A DNA stretch of 64,000 nucleotides from assembly GCA_030770425.1 (NCBI GenBank), contig JASJFT010000184.1, positions 28,864-92,863 of the forward strand, written 5' to 3'. Positions 34,858-46,982 of the stretch are shown one piece after another. Made by a program: the position numbers and the translations under genes. Position 1 is the stretch's first letter. Each line of letters starts with the position of its first letter. The notes under the pieces were generated by a model, which saw only the letters and a list, made by a program, of their open reading frames with translations, did not search any database and had not been told where the DNA came from. Origin of the DNA: Darksidea phi. Its lineage: Eukaryota; Ascomycota; Dothideomycetes; Pleosporales; Lentitheciaceae.

Positions 34858-37851
34858 TCACCTCCCGGATTGGTTGAGCGGCGTTGATACATTTGAAGGC
34901 CCAGCGACCATAGGCGGCTGCGCTGGATTGGGGCGATATTCGTCCCAGGTTCGGTCAATTGCTCCAAGAAGCATCTTGAAAAAGTTGCCACTGTAGTGCT
35001 CAGTATCAACGATATCCCTGTCAAACGTCAGCTTCTTCTTTTTATGTCGCGATATTACCTACATTGTAACGCCACGATCACGCAGCCCATCATCCAGTAA
35101 TCTTAATCGATATGTCCCCTGTACGTCGTCGCCAAACTGCACAAACTGAATTCCCACCTGTCCCGACTGTAAGCCCACGTCCACTAGGCCCTTAATAGCA
35201 TCAACGACACTATTTAGCCCACCATCGCCGTCTTCCCAGATACCATCTGTAAGAACATAGATATTTAAGCCGAACTTCTTCTTTCGGAATAAAGAAGAAA
35301 ATCCCTTTTCCTCTGTAGAGAGTTTGAGCTTGTACTCCCCGAGTATCTTCCCAAGCGTGAGTCCGATGTCACATTGCCCGCCGCGGTCTATACTTTCCAA
35401 GAAGGAAATTAGCGGTTGGCGATGTTTACTCCGACGTTTGCGCAGAGGATTGCTAGTGAGACGTAATTCCATCCCGTCGGGGTCCTTTCGTTTGACAAAA
35501 TAACCCAGTATTTTCAGCGTACGCTTGATCTGAGACCAGTATGGGTCCATCGAAACAGAGTCATCGACTAGGAAAACCTGATCTCTTCCATCAAGGCGAT
35601 TCAAATATGCTTGACCTTTCAGTGGAGGCGTTCTGGGGTCTCGCCCCGCTTTCTTTATCCAGGCCTCAACCTCGTCAAGTGTGGCCTTCGGCAACTGTTC
35701 TCGGACTGTAGTGCCGTTTGTATATGTTCTGCATGGTTGTGAAGAATGAGCATGCGCATTAGAAGGTTGGTCCTGCCGTTCGTTGGAGGTTTCAGGCTGA
35801 GGCGTGAGAGACGGCGCCAAGACAGAGGCCATCGACGTCCAACCTGGAGAAGGTGCAGTGTCGTGCTCCCTTGCTTGAGGATCAGATGTCGGACGACTAG
35901 GGCTCGAGATCAGAGGCGAGCCATTGGAGTGTTTCTGCGAAGCGGTTCTAAATAGTCCATTTCTTCCACTATGTCGATGCGCGATGTATCCGGGATCTGG
36001 ACTAGGGAAAGAGGGGGACATCTCCCCGCTACTAGATTCTGAAATAAGTGGCGGAGGGGATGGTACTCCATTGACCCTGGAATTCCTGCGCGAAAAGTTC
36101 ACTGGATGTGATGTCATGGACGTCCCAAATTGGATACCAAGGGCTGGGGCCGAGAATTCAGGGGGAACCTCTGGGGGCAGCTGACGGTCTGTAGCCATAT
36201 CGCTGGGGATGCGGAAGGCAGGAGGCCATACGGGTGGGCTGTGTTGGCTAGTCGGAGATTGTGGGTTTGCTTTAGCCTTTCGCAGGACCCGACCGAAAAA
36301 GCGTTCATGAATGCGCTGGGCATCGCAGCGGGATGAGGCATTTTCAAGCATATCCTCGATGATGCCGACAATGTCCTTGATAATAGGATCGCAAATTCGA
36401 GATTCTTCGCAAATTCGAGTATGCATCTCGTCCACTGCAGAGAGAACCTTTTCGCCATCGTGAAAGCCGCCGCTATATGCCGAGTGACGGAGGCCTGGGA
36501 GCTTGTCGGTTGCCATTCTTCGCTGCCTTCGGTATTCGTGCAGTCCTTCTATGCCTAGAACTAACCACACCGCGACTTCGCTGAAGACACATCCCATGCT
36601 CCAAATATCTTTGCCGGTTTGAGCTTCGCGGATCGCATGCGGTGAGGAGGAGTTGGTCTCATCTCGGTAGCATTCAGGTGCACTATACATCTGAGTTCCA
36701 TGAATATCGCGCCTCCGAAGCTCGTTCTTCTTTTGGCCTGGACGCTCAAAATCGGCCAAGCCGAAATCGGCGAGCTTGAATGTGACATCAAATTTAGATG
36801 TACTAGTACGGTTGTTCGAGACGAGGATGTTGCTGTCTTTGATGTCATGATGGATGCTATGTTACTAGTCAGTTTTGTTCAAACTAAAACTCTAGACTTG
36901 GATGCTCTACTCACCCTTGTAGATATCCATGTCTGTTGTTTGGGTCGGGGTGCTTATGAACTCGCGCGAGTAGGGTGATTAGGTCAAACATCTTCTCCCA
37001 GAATATTATTATATCCTCGCGTTTAGTCGGTGGCGCAGTCCTTTCGAGGAAGGACCGTAGTGTGCCTCCATCTGCATACTCTAGGAGTATGTTATGAATC
37101 TGCCTTTGTCTCCATGACCCGTAGAAGCGCAGCATGTTACGTAAGACGTCTTGCTGACTACCCAGGTCTTTATAAGCTTGAATTTCGCCGTAATGGTAAT
37201 GGACTTTGCTTGCTGGGCAAGTCTTGAGAACGAAGGTGCTCGTCGCGGGCGCGTCGTACTCTTCCTGCGCGTGGCCAGTTAGTGTCTTACTTCGCTTATA
37301 ATATTGAACAACGACATGCGCACCTCTTCCAGAAGTTCATTATAGCCAGGGTGGATATCGACCTTGTACGTGCAGGAGTCGGGCCCTTCACAGAGGACGT
37401 CGAAGTTCGTGATCGGGAGGATCCGCTTGTCGTGGAGATTTGTCTCGTTTAGACGGCCTTTCCTGAGGCGCTGAGCGCAGAAACGCCACTGCGCTTCATA
37501 AAAATCGGGGAAGAAGTCCTTGCATCCATACGGTAGGTCGTTGTTGAGCAAAGGTAGAAACTCGTCGGCAAGATGCTCGTGGGAGAGGAACTGGATGATA
37601 TGTGCACCCTTATGGATAGAGAGCAGGATGGCAAAGACAGCCAAGTAACCCCGCTGGATCGACCGCCACTCATTTGCGGGGTTGCTGTAGCAGTCCAGAA
37701 GGCGACGAATGGTGGACTCGTTTAGGTAGCGACGCAGCTCGGCTTCGGGCACGAATGAACGCTTCTCATCTGGCGAGGTCGGGTCATAGGCCAACACCTC
37801 TGCCTGCCGTATTTGCTTGAGAAAATCATCGACGTATGGCGGAAATTGCAT
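34858..37851 (-). CDS. Protein kinase - vWA fusion (block B, intact)
   Basis: Four exons (37324-37851, 36915-37264, 35063-36856, 34858-35017) give 943 aa in phase. The start may instead be three codons earlier at 37860. Residues ~1-150 form a helical N-terminal region shared with the block A copy. The kinase domain has TFVLKTC (VAIK-type Lys), HHDIKDSN (catalytic Asp and Asn), LADFGLADF (DFG), SAPECY (APE) and KDIWSMGCVFSE. A ~250-residue Ser/Pro-rich linker follows. The vWA domain starts RDQVFLVDDSVSM with the full DxSxS MIDAS motif, and also has LTDGIWEDGDGG and VGIQFVQFGDD. It ends about 50 residues after the vWA. The last intron uses the donor GTAGGT; reading through would hit a stop at once. 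Kinase-vWA fusions recall alpha-kinase/vWA proteins in layout only, since this kinase is of the ordinary Ser/Thr fold. Confidence 0.87.
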
Positions 37852-37860
37852 GGTGACCAT

Positions 37861-38966
37861 TTAGGGTAGTCGTCGGGTCGGTACCTGGGGGGCGGAAGCG
37901 GTGCAACAGGAGATGGGCGTTGTGACATCTATATGCGAGAAGAGAAAGGCGGCCTGGCTCACGACCAGACGCGAAGAACAATGCGCGTGCGTGCATCTGC
38001 GCGTCACCTGCAGACCGAGGCGGGCAGTGCGACATGTGCCTTAGGGTTTGTTCGAGCCCGGCGGGAGTTCGTACGGCTGAAAGCCAAGAGTCAGATCTGC
38101 AGAGGGACGTAGCCTCATCTAGGTGCATCTGTCGGCCGAGTCGATGACAATGAAAAGAACTCGTTAATATGAACAGCGGTGTGCGATGGCCAGAAAAACG
38201 GCAAACATAGATTGTATCTTTCATACGGTATCAAGGGATCAAGGTTGAAGCTGGGGGTGTGGTAGCGACGGGCTCTCTGGCGGGCAGCGGCGGTAGCATC
38301 ACATCCATATGGCTGTGCTCAGGCGCTTTTCGCTTTTCTGCATGTGTGCTGGTCAAATTTGCATGCCCAGAAAGAGACATTGACAGGTACGCATCGGCAA
38401 AGGCCTGGAGAGGACGTTGAATTTGGGACGAATCCTGAGAGACAAGCACTCAACAGTGGGGTATACTATACCAGACGCGGTTAGGTAAGGCATCTGGGGT
38501 GCTGAGCCACAGCAAGTGTGGAGTTTAAGGTTCCGACGTCAACTGCGCCCCGGCTTTATTGTGTTCGCCGTTAGAAGTACGCCTCGTAAATACACAGCCA
38601 CTTGAAGGACGATACCGAAAGCTAAAACACCACTTCTGCGAGGAGATCCACACCTTATCTCTACGATTTTGGCTTCTATGTACGCAGCCTTGACGCCGCA
38701 GTCTAGCTAGCGGTTTTGTACAGTATGCATATACGATGTGGACTTTTGGCTATGACCAAAGGCCTTTCCTTCCGCTTTAAGAGAATGTGACGGATATCCA
38801 TGCACTGTGAGTGCGGAAGTGAGGTATTAAGCGAGCGTGCAGGGGTGTTGTGAAAGCCCCGGTACGAATGTGGGTTTGCACTGTCCCAGCTCAAGAGCGC
38901 ACCAGAGCTGCAAACCCATCCAAGGTATACAAGAGGATAGCAGCCGAAGCGACGGAAGTATAATAT
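37861..38966. other. Spacer inside block B
   Basis: Between the kinase-vWA start and the end of the CorA-like gene; probable promoter of the kinase gene. No gene recognised. Confidence 0.5.
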
Positions 38967-41180
38967 TCAGACTTCCTCGACGTCACCACCGGTTCGTTTC
39001 CAAAGAGGAGTTCCCCTCTTCGCTGCCCATTGATAAATGAACCAGGCTAGAAATGTGAGCGCTGTCAAGGGTACTGCAATTGTAAGGTAAAGAACAAGAC
39101 CCTGCTTCTGCAAATCCTTTTTACCATTATCGAACTTTAGTATATCGGTACTCATGAATGTCTGCACGTGTTATTACGGTTCTAGTGCAGAATGTTGAGC
39201 CATACTTACTGCAATGAACGTGGCGGGGAGGAAAAAGAGGGTCACGGTTGTAATGACACGCATTGAAACCGTTTCTTGCTCCGTCTTTTTTGCGATATCG
39301 TGCGTTTCCAATGTTAGCATCTCCATACGGTCCGCTGATAGTTGCGCCTTTTTTGCGAAAGCTTCATTCGCCTTGATGCCCCGATGCTGGAGGATACAGT
39401 TGAGCTTGCGGAACGAGTTAGTAGCTGTTTTTTAGTGCTTTTAATTGGATCCATCTCACCAAGTTTCTACGGTTCGCTAGCGACCGTAGTAGAGTTTCTG
39501 TCCTTGACTGAAGCATCGAAAGGTCCTTTTCCACCCCGAGTAAGCATTTTTCAAACCGCGCTAGATCCGCTTCGCAATTAGACCTTAATCGTGAAGGAAA
39601 TTCCGAATGATTTGTCGTATATCGATAATGTTGCCGTAGTTCTTCAAGCACTCCCGAATTGAGTCGGAGCACGAGTAGAGCTTCCTGTGTTTTATCTTCA
39701 ATATGTTGGACACGCTGTAGATCTCTGAAGGTGAAGTTATCTGTCGGCTTATCATCGCCGTCGTCGGTAAAGGTAGGTGGTAGCACCGGAGGCTTCAGTT
39801 TGTTTTGCGAAGTTGGAGGTAAGGTTTGTAAATCGCTGGTTGACTGCTCCACCGTACTAGATCGCCACCATTTGTATAGACTGACCGACTTAATGCGAAC
39901 ATAAAGCGAAGCAAGGCGTTCCTTTAGAGCATTGTTGTCAGCGACGTTATGTTTGGTCCGCTTATGATTATTGTGACATGGCCCATCGACAGCTACTGCA
40001 GAGTGCGAGCAATCTTTCAACGTTGTAGTTCGCGAAGGTACCGTAGATGAAAACCCGCCCCACTTGGTGCGGGAGCTGCTAGGAGACTGGGCCGTTACGG
40101 CTCGGGATAGCGGCGTGATTTCCCAAGATTGGACACGAGGGCTCATACAGAGCGGAACTGGCGAAGCAACCGGGCTCGGAGCTTTGTCGATCGGCAAAAC
40201 CAATGCGTCGCCAGAAAGAGCCCGAAGTTTATCCTCTAGATCGTTGATATACCACCGCCAGTTCTCGCCCGACCAATCGCAAAACAGCAGATGTGTTGAA
40301 AGCGATGCGGAAAAGGCCTCGCTACGTGACTGAGGAAAGGGCGCGGTGGTAGCCTCAGTGATTCGATCTCTGATCAACGTGTTGCCTTTGATATTTATCC
40401 ATAGCGATTTGCCGGTTTCGAGGTCGAATGAATGATACATCGCTGACTGGCGAATCGACCATGGCAACTCTGGATCACTTGACGAACGCTCCACGGACCG
40501 TAAGTTGTAACAAAACCGAAGCTCCCTCCCAGATCGCCCTAGTTCAGTTATCGGTATCCCTCGACGCTTTACTTCAAGCCGAGACTCCTCCCTGAGGCCG
40601 CTAAAGTGGAAATCTTCGGCGTAAATCTGCTTGCCAAACGGAAAGATGAAGTCCAACATGGATGGCATTACTTGATGATAGGAAAAAAGAAAGTTCAGCA
40701 TCGTGCGAGAAATCTTCAACGCGGCACGACTGTGGGGGGCATGTAGAAAACTGATGGTGTTAGGTGCAGTTTGATTGGCTCGTGACGTGTACTCACATGA
40801 ACCGGCATTGCGGATCGCTCTGTCCTGGCCTAAGTGCTTCGCGCAGCACTCTCACAAGCTCTTCCAGGGTGGCGACGCACTCGTGAGCACCTGCCAATAA
40901 TTCATCTCGTTAGCGCTCCGCGGCTGCTCAATTGCATGCAGGCAGTCTCACCTGGGTTTCCGCCTTCAAAATCCAAAATATCGACAGCTGCCTGACTCTT
41001 ATTGAAAAGGCGGCCCTCCTGTGATTTTAATCTGTCTGAAAATGCTTTGAGGTTATGATTGAGGTAATCATGTTGCACTAGGTTTCGCGGATACAGCTCG
41101 AAATCCTCGCAGGACCGATTGAGGGAATCCATCAGAACAGCATAAAATTGGAAACTAGAACCTCGTTCGACTACATCCAT
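38967..41180 (-). CDS. CorA-like two-TM membrane protein (block B, intact)
   Basis: Five exons (40952-41180, 40797-40890, 39460-40729, 39210-39404, 38967-39161) give 660 aa in phase. The N-terminal part is that of the fungal CorA-like family: LYPRNLVQHDYL, LLEELVRVLREAL-type helix with QCRFI, NFLFSYHQVMPSMLDFIFPFGKQ cut across exons 2-3, and SLWINIKGN. A helical stalk (FTFRDLQRVQHIEDKTQEALLVL, split here by position only) leads to TM1 (VITTVTLFFLPATFIATF) and TM2 (LVLYLTIAVPLTALTFLAWF). The TM1-loop-TM2 layout near the C-terminus is that of CorA magnesium channels, but the GMN motif after TM1 is absent; MSTDILKF stands there. The product is probably a plasma- or organelle-membrane protein and need not be a Mg channel. 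The branch point CTAAC in intron 3 is perfect. Confidence 0.85.
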
Positions 41181-41439
41181 CTGACCATCTACAATTTATA
41201 CGAAAAGAGGACGGTGTAAACAGAGGGCAACCATTCTAAATTTGCAGACAAGGTGCATTCGCGGTGCCAATCGCGCCGATGGCTTCGCCTAGGCTCACAC
41301 TATCACATGTCCTCAGCCCGCTGGGCAGCATATGTACTCGTGACGATCCATACATGCGTGAAGGCTGTGTTTGCCTTCTTCTAACCCTATCCCTTATTTT
41401 CCTTTCGCTTTTCAGCGAGTTCATTCTTCTCAGCCTGCA

Positions 41440-41763
41440 TCAAATGTCAGCGCGAGCGATGGCATTCAAATGAGTCCATACAGCCGTCAGCTTCCGCTGA
41501 ATCCAGAAGTAATATAAGCCACTGTCAACCTACAATCCGACAATTAGCGGGCAACACACTTGGACTAGCGCAACATCGACTCACCTTAATGAAAAAGTCG
41601 TAATGCCCGAACTTTTTCGTCAGGTACGCTTCAAGATCCGCAAGCGCCAAATTGTAGGTTGGAAAGGTATCCCAACCGTAAGTCATTGTGTAAGGCTGAT
41701 TTGAGGGACTACGTGGCAATACGAGAACCCAATAAGGATAGGTGTGCTTCTGGATCGGACCGG
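41440..41763 (-). CDS. Short companion protein upstream of the CorA-like gene (3' part)
   Basis: Two exons can be supported: one from about 41763 to 41586 (YWVLVLPRSPSNQPYTMTYG, WDTFPTYNLALADLEAYL, KKFGHYDFF) and one at 41440-41529 (VDSGLYYFWIQRKLT... to a TGA). The intron between them has a GTGAGT donor and TTGTAG acceptor and keeps phase. An upstream stop at about 41772 means at least one further 5' exon must exist, but I cannot place it. The aromatic-rich YYFWIQRKLT segment is also found beside CorA-like genes elsewhere as far as I recall. Paralogous pieces lie at 32990-33210. The function is unknown. Confidence 0.5.
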
Positions 41764-43318
41764 TCTATACACCGGTCGGGTAAAGTGGAGTACGACACGA
41801 CTAAGGCTACTCAGGTTGGCCTTAGGGAAACCTCGAAGAATTTATGTCAGGCCGATGTTCTCTTCTGTGAGGCTCTGCAAGCTTCAGCTCGAATGGAAAG
41901 CTTTCTGGAGCTTGCAATGCCAGTCTCAAGCTCTCTCGCCTCTAAATTGCAGCGAGGCAAATGTTCGCCTGTTCCGCACTGACAGGATCGTCTGTGTGAG
42001 TCGGCCCAATGGCAGACGTACATGCCCTTAGGTGTGCGAAGAGAAACAGCCAACATGCCATGTCCCTGTCATGTGCTGCAGAGGCATAAGCACGAGACAG
42101 ACCCTAAAAACACCGTCATTGGCCGCAGATGAGCGGTTCCGGGGGGAGAAATTATCGGTAGATATGGTTGCTGCAGACCGCCTGCGGGCGGGCGTCAAAG
42201 CCTTCTGGTGGATGGTTCGGCCTTGCTGATAAGGCAAACTTGCTTCCAGCCCGATCTGTGAACGTGTGCTTCAGTTAACGAATCAGAGCGCTAATGGCGT
42301 CACCTATCGGCCCGTAAAGATGAAGGCGGAACTGCAGCGCATCGACGATGGCGACGACACACTCTGCCTAAAGTATGCTGTGCGCAAGGTTAGCTTGAAG
42401 CCAAAGCCAAATGTCCAGGGAGTGCAAAAGGCGAACGAAGCTCTCACAACGTCGAGCAGGCAAAGGATGAGGGCAAACTCAAGCCGATAGACCATAAGGC
42501 AGCCTCATTCGAAAAGACGGTGAAGAGTGAATTGAGTAAATGCAGTCAGACAACAATCCGTGCATAATTGACGGCTGACATGGCACGGGTGGAAAAGAAA
42601 TGGGAAGGGCACAATGGTGGTGAGAACAGAGCCGCACGCCTGGCCAAAGCTTCTGGCTCTCTACCTATTACGTAAGCCATACTGGTTTTGGAGCTCACTC
42701 GGCCACTATCTAGCTACCATCACGTATCCAATGCTAACAATACCTACATAAAGCTGTATCTTACCCGACACTCGTACTTCGACCTAAATTAGCAAGCTTC
42801 TACAGTTATCGTTGTCACAAAGTACGCTTTCAACAACCATCTTACCGCCAACGTCGATCCAATGCCATCACGAATCTTTCGGCAGGTTACATGACTATCC
42901 ATTTGTTCTCTCTGCAGGATGGTTTTTATTCTGTGAATGCGCCGTTATTTGGACTCCTAACTTCTCCAAAGATCCCGACAGCCCAGGGGCGACTGTTCTG
43001 GAACGCAATATGGTTATCATTTTACTCCGCTAAATGTCCCTTTTACTAAAACAAAGATTCATATTCCAATTGCTTCGACTCATTCTGTTTGAAAACGAAG
43101 ATTAGATCTCAAGGTTTACTATTGTGGCACGTCAATGACACGTACTGAGCGAAGGCCTCTGCATTGAGTTAGGCCTAGCGAAGTACGGCTAAAATATCTA
43201 AAGGGAGTATCAAGTAGTAAATCCTAACAGGAAACTACTGTGGAGTGACGCAGGACCAGTGTAAGTTCTAAGCTTCACCTCGAAAGTTCATTTGGTGGAG
43301 CCGACCACGCGGATAAAC
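41764..43318. other. Upstream flank of block B and spacer
   Basis: 41.76-42.25 kb matches 33.2-33.7 kb in short non-coding pieces. Beyond 42.25 kb the duplication can no longer be seen. No gene recognised to 43318. Confidence 0.5.
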
Positions 43319-44100
43319 TTAGCCCAGGATATCCAGCAGATTCCGGTTGCTCTTGCACTCATCGTCACATGTAGTGATACGCGGCATCCCGTCCCTCCCC
43401 CCGTCATTCGTCATCTTCTTCAACCCGTCCGCCATATCAGCAATCTCCTTATTTCCCAAAGCCTTCAACTTGCGCACCAATACATCCAACGTCGCCTGGT
43501 CCATACCCGTCTCGCTTGTGCTCATGATATCAATTCCAGCAGGCGTCTTGGTAAGCTCGGTGAAAGTAGCATAGTTGACATAGTATGGGATCTCAGCCTC
43601 ATCGCAGCCCCAAGCCAGCACGCTATATTCACTCGTTGCGCCTTGAAGGATGCCGGTACCCTCGTAGTTGAAAACGGCGGGGTAAGTAGTGGACAGAGTG
43701 TCGACGCCGTAAGTGGTGTGGACGGTGTCGTTGTTGGGAACCTGGAAGGAGCCGAGGTCGTTTACTTGGCCGGTAGGATCGTTAGGGTCGACAGGGGTCG
43801 GGTCGTATTGGAAGTTTCGCAAAGCGAGATTGGCAGGGTTGGAGGCGAAGACCATATTCCAGGGCTTGAAGTAAAAGCCGATCGGGAACGGCACCCACCC
43901 CTCAGAGGATTCGCCCGAGTCAAAGGCGGGTGGGAGGCCTGACGATATGAGCAGTCAGTTTTCGGAAGAGCATGTGTATGAGGTAAGCACTTACGAACAG
44001 ATACAGCTTTCGCGCCGCATTTAGCTGCAGGTACCGCTGCAGCGATACTGAGGAACGCTGTTGTGCCCAGAAAGGCCAACTGCAGATTCATATAGACCAT
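43319..44100 (-). CDS. Secreted calycin-like protein
   Basis: Two exons (43995-44100 and 43319-43938) give 241 aa in phase. A signal peptide (MNLQLAFLGTTAFLSIAAAVPA, starting at residue 4) leads to a domain beginning PFPIGFYFKPWNMVFASNP. Following pieces are LRNFQYDPTPVDPNDP, GSFQVPNNDTVHTTYG, TYPAVFNYEGTGILQG and YSVLAWGCDE. This beta-rich pattern is that of fungal secreted proteins annotated as calycin- or lipocalin-like. Cys residues near both ends (AKCGAK; TCDDECKSN) may pair. A hydrophobic-ligand role follows from the fold only; it could also be an unrelated secreted beta-barrel. A TATATTT-rich stretch lies about 190 nt upstream of the start. Confidence 0.6.
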
Positions 44101-46982
44101 CGTGTCTGTGTAAGAGGAAGAGACGGAGGTTGCAAAATTTAATAGAAGACGCAGTTATGTCACGATTGCCTTGATGGCGAGCGGGTGATCGACCGGAAGG
44201 TACGTGCACGCGTCAGGATCGTGAAAAAATGACAGAGCTTGGAGCGTATGTTCAGCCGCTATGATCTGCCCAGAGAAGATGCTACAGTTGCAATATTTAT
44301 ACATACAAACAACAGAGACGCTATGTATGATTCTAATTCATCAGCATCAGCATCAGCATGTGGTAATTTGTTTTTGTCTCGCAGCCTGTAAGTGGGCGAG
44401 TGAGTGAAACTTAAAATCCTTCCGGGCATGTTCTAACCAGATTCTCACGGCCAAGCTATGACCAAGAATCATAGAAAGCTTAGGTAAGAATATTAGACCG
44501 TCTCAAAGGTTGGACAGAGCACTCCGTACAGTCCGGTGTAATGATCGATTTCAATGCTTTGCACACATGATTGCTACTCTGGAGTTACTAAACCAAATAG
44601 TACAACATCGTAGCTTATGCTTAGGTACTGTTCCCTCACTGCAGACTACGCAACTGCATTAAAACACCACAAACTTATTTTCTTTTTTAGGTATAAGTTA
44701 ACATTGTCTGGATTACGCCAGCACTAGTAGAAAGCTTTTGTACGAGATCTTATGGTATTACATCTGGTGCGTTTTGCAAGGAATGACCTTGAAAGGCCCT
44801 GTAGAAGGCCTTTATTGGTAGTCGTACTTGAATTCTCTCATGGTCTTCTACTGCATACGCTCCGTCGATATTGTCTCTAAATTTCGATACCCTCTAATTT
44901 AAGTGAAGCGAACGGAGAACTTGGTCTACCTAAGAGTGAAAACGAATTGCTACACAAGACATCACAGGAGAAACGATGCACTGCAACGTGGTTGCACACA
45001 CACACGCAACTGAACGGATTACTTAATGTTTATCAAACGCCACGAAGTCAACCATAAGTGGATTGCACGGGACATACACTACACTACTACCCCATTGGTT
45101 TGACCACTAGGCTGCGAGAGAAGAGAGAGCCAAATTTCAAGCCACTCGAAGGCCTATTCTATGAGCCAACCTTCTACTCCATCCTTGCCGGTCGAACTTC
45201 TAGGCCTGTTGGCTCACCATAAGACCCTGGAACTCAGTTCGCAATCCCACTTACAAAGACATCAAAACCGCAACCCTTCCAGTTCTATTGCCATGATCTC
45301 CGCCTGTGAAACTTCAGCCTCCTCGGCACGCTTAGCAATCTAGTCCCCATCATCAACCACCTTGGCAGCCTCGGCTTGTACCATCTTACTCCGGTGGCGT
45401 TCTATTTCAACTCCGATGGTGCATTGCTTTTTCCGACTTCCGTTCTAGCACAAAAGTAGAAGCGCCAGACGAGCAACGCTGCTTATACATCCATGCTGAC
45501 CTGCGCTATGCGCCCATTCAAATAAGAACCCTAGGTCGCGGAAAGGTGCGTCGTCATTGGAAGCTGCTATGACAGTAGCAACAAAATTAGGGATAGACTC
45601 GCCGATAGAGCGTAGAAGGCGGATGGGCAATTGGTCTATGTCACCGTCGGCGCCTAATCCATCACCAGCAGACGATAACCCATCGGGGGGTACGAAATAC
45701 GCAGCGTGAGAGTGTGCAGCCATTAGGCTGAGGTCCGAGAAGGCGTAGTGCGGGCCTGGAAGGATCCTTTTGATGATACCGCTCGAACCTATAGGAAACT
45801 TCGAGCTACCGTTATGATACCTTCGCAAGTAGCTGATTAAAATTCTAAATGAGGAGCTCGTTGCAAGCCATGTTACACATTTCTGGCAGAAGTTTGAAGA
45901 ATTGGGGAAGCACCCTAAGAGGAATTGACTTTATCTTGCACTTCTCCGGGGCTAGTGAGGTCTCGCTTGCCACTGTTGCTGACTCCTGAGTTTGTGTCCG
46001 AGTGTCGGTGCACGAGGCTTTGATTACCTCGGTTTAACGGGTGGTATTTGGTCTCATGGTGCAGAGCGCCGTCTCGATGCGAAGTACCGCTCTCTACTAA
46101 TAAGGGTTGACTCCTGTAGTATTGGATAGAGCATGCGGTGGATCGAAACGTGCTATCAAGTGCTTTTGACTAGTAAGCTATCTACGGTAGTAGCTATGAG
46201 TATTTGAATTTGCTTAGATCGACTCACATGGCTGTTACAGTACAACTAAAGAACAGAAAGATAAATGGTGGGCGATGTAGGAAAATATTGGTATAAAGGA
46301 TTCGCAAGTGACTTTGCCTCAGTCATCGGTAGCAGTTGTTGCTGCACCCTTCCCGACCCCTTCATAATATTGCAGGATTCTTATGCTTAATATGTCTTGC
46401 AAGGCGTTTTCATGTAGACTAGATCAAATCGATCTAAGAACCATCGTATAAACATCCCCTCGACGAATCCGTATCTACGGCGTTCTTACGTTATATTAGC
46501 TTATAGTAGAACGATCGCCTCTTGCGCGCAAAGCTCGTTTTGGGAACTTTACTGGAAATCTCGCCTGGCATATTAAGTCGCTTTGTCCCAAGGTCATTCC
46601 CATATCGTATAGATGGGATCCTGAAGTGCCACTTCAACATACCTCTGAAATTATATAAATCTTTATTACGGCTATTGCCTGTATGAAAATCTAGAAGGAC
46701 TACATATATCCCCCAAGAATACTTCTAGGGTTTTTCTGTTGTATGTGATGTGTCGAATGTCTGCTATCGTCATTCTCAGGCATCTCGGGGCACAAATTTA
46801 TATATGCTTATTGTGATTTCTCGCAGACGGGCGTTAATCTCGCCTCTAAACCGGAGATCGAGGAGGTGGTTAGGTAATTCCTCGGGCATTCTTCAATGTT
46901 GCGACACGTGCTAGCGTGTGATTACATAAGGCGCGTAAATTCACGGTTGGACAGCGCGATTACCACCACTCACGCCGACCCA
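44101..46982. other. 2.9 kb gene-poor stretch
   Basis: AT-rich relative to flanks. Open stretches at 45161-45343 (+) and 45445-45828 (-) have no family resemblance, and the latter has no ATG near its start. Contains a CATCAG trinucleotide-type mini-repeat at 44340-44360. May hold relics too old to recognise. Confidence 0.45.

Larger units (their letters stand above)
34858..42250 (-). repeat. Block B of the tandem segmental duplication
   Basis: Intact version of the three-gene block. Matching flank beyond the genes is seen up to about 42.25 kb: the TTG(C/T)TGATAAGGCAA motif occurs at 42224-42238 and again at 33651-33665. Confidence 0.85.

Noticed and set aside
34404..35024. 206-codon minus-strand open stretch
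   Set aside because: It is out of frame with the last exon of the block B kinase gene, which it overlaps, and has no family resemblance.
43319..44100. Necrosis-inducing (NPP1) protein
   Set aside because: The NPP1 heptapeptide GHRHDWE is absent; the pattern fits a calycin-like secreted protein better.
45445..45828. 127-codon minus-strand open stretch in the gene-poor interval
   Set aside because: Begins at TTG, the first ATG is far inside, and the sequence is not recognisable.
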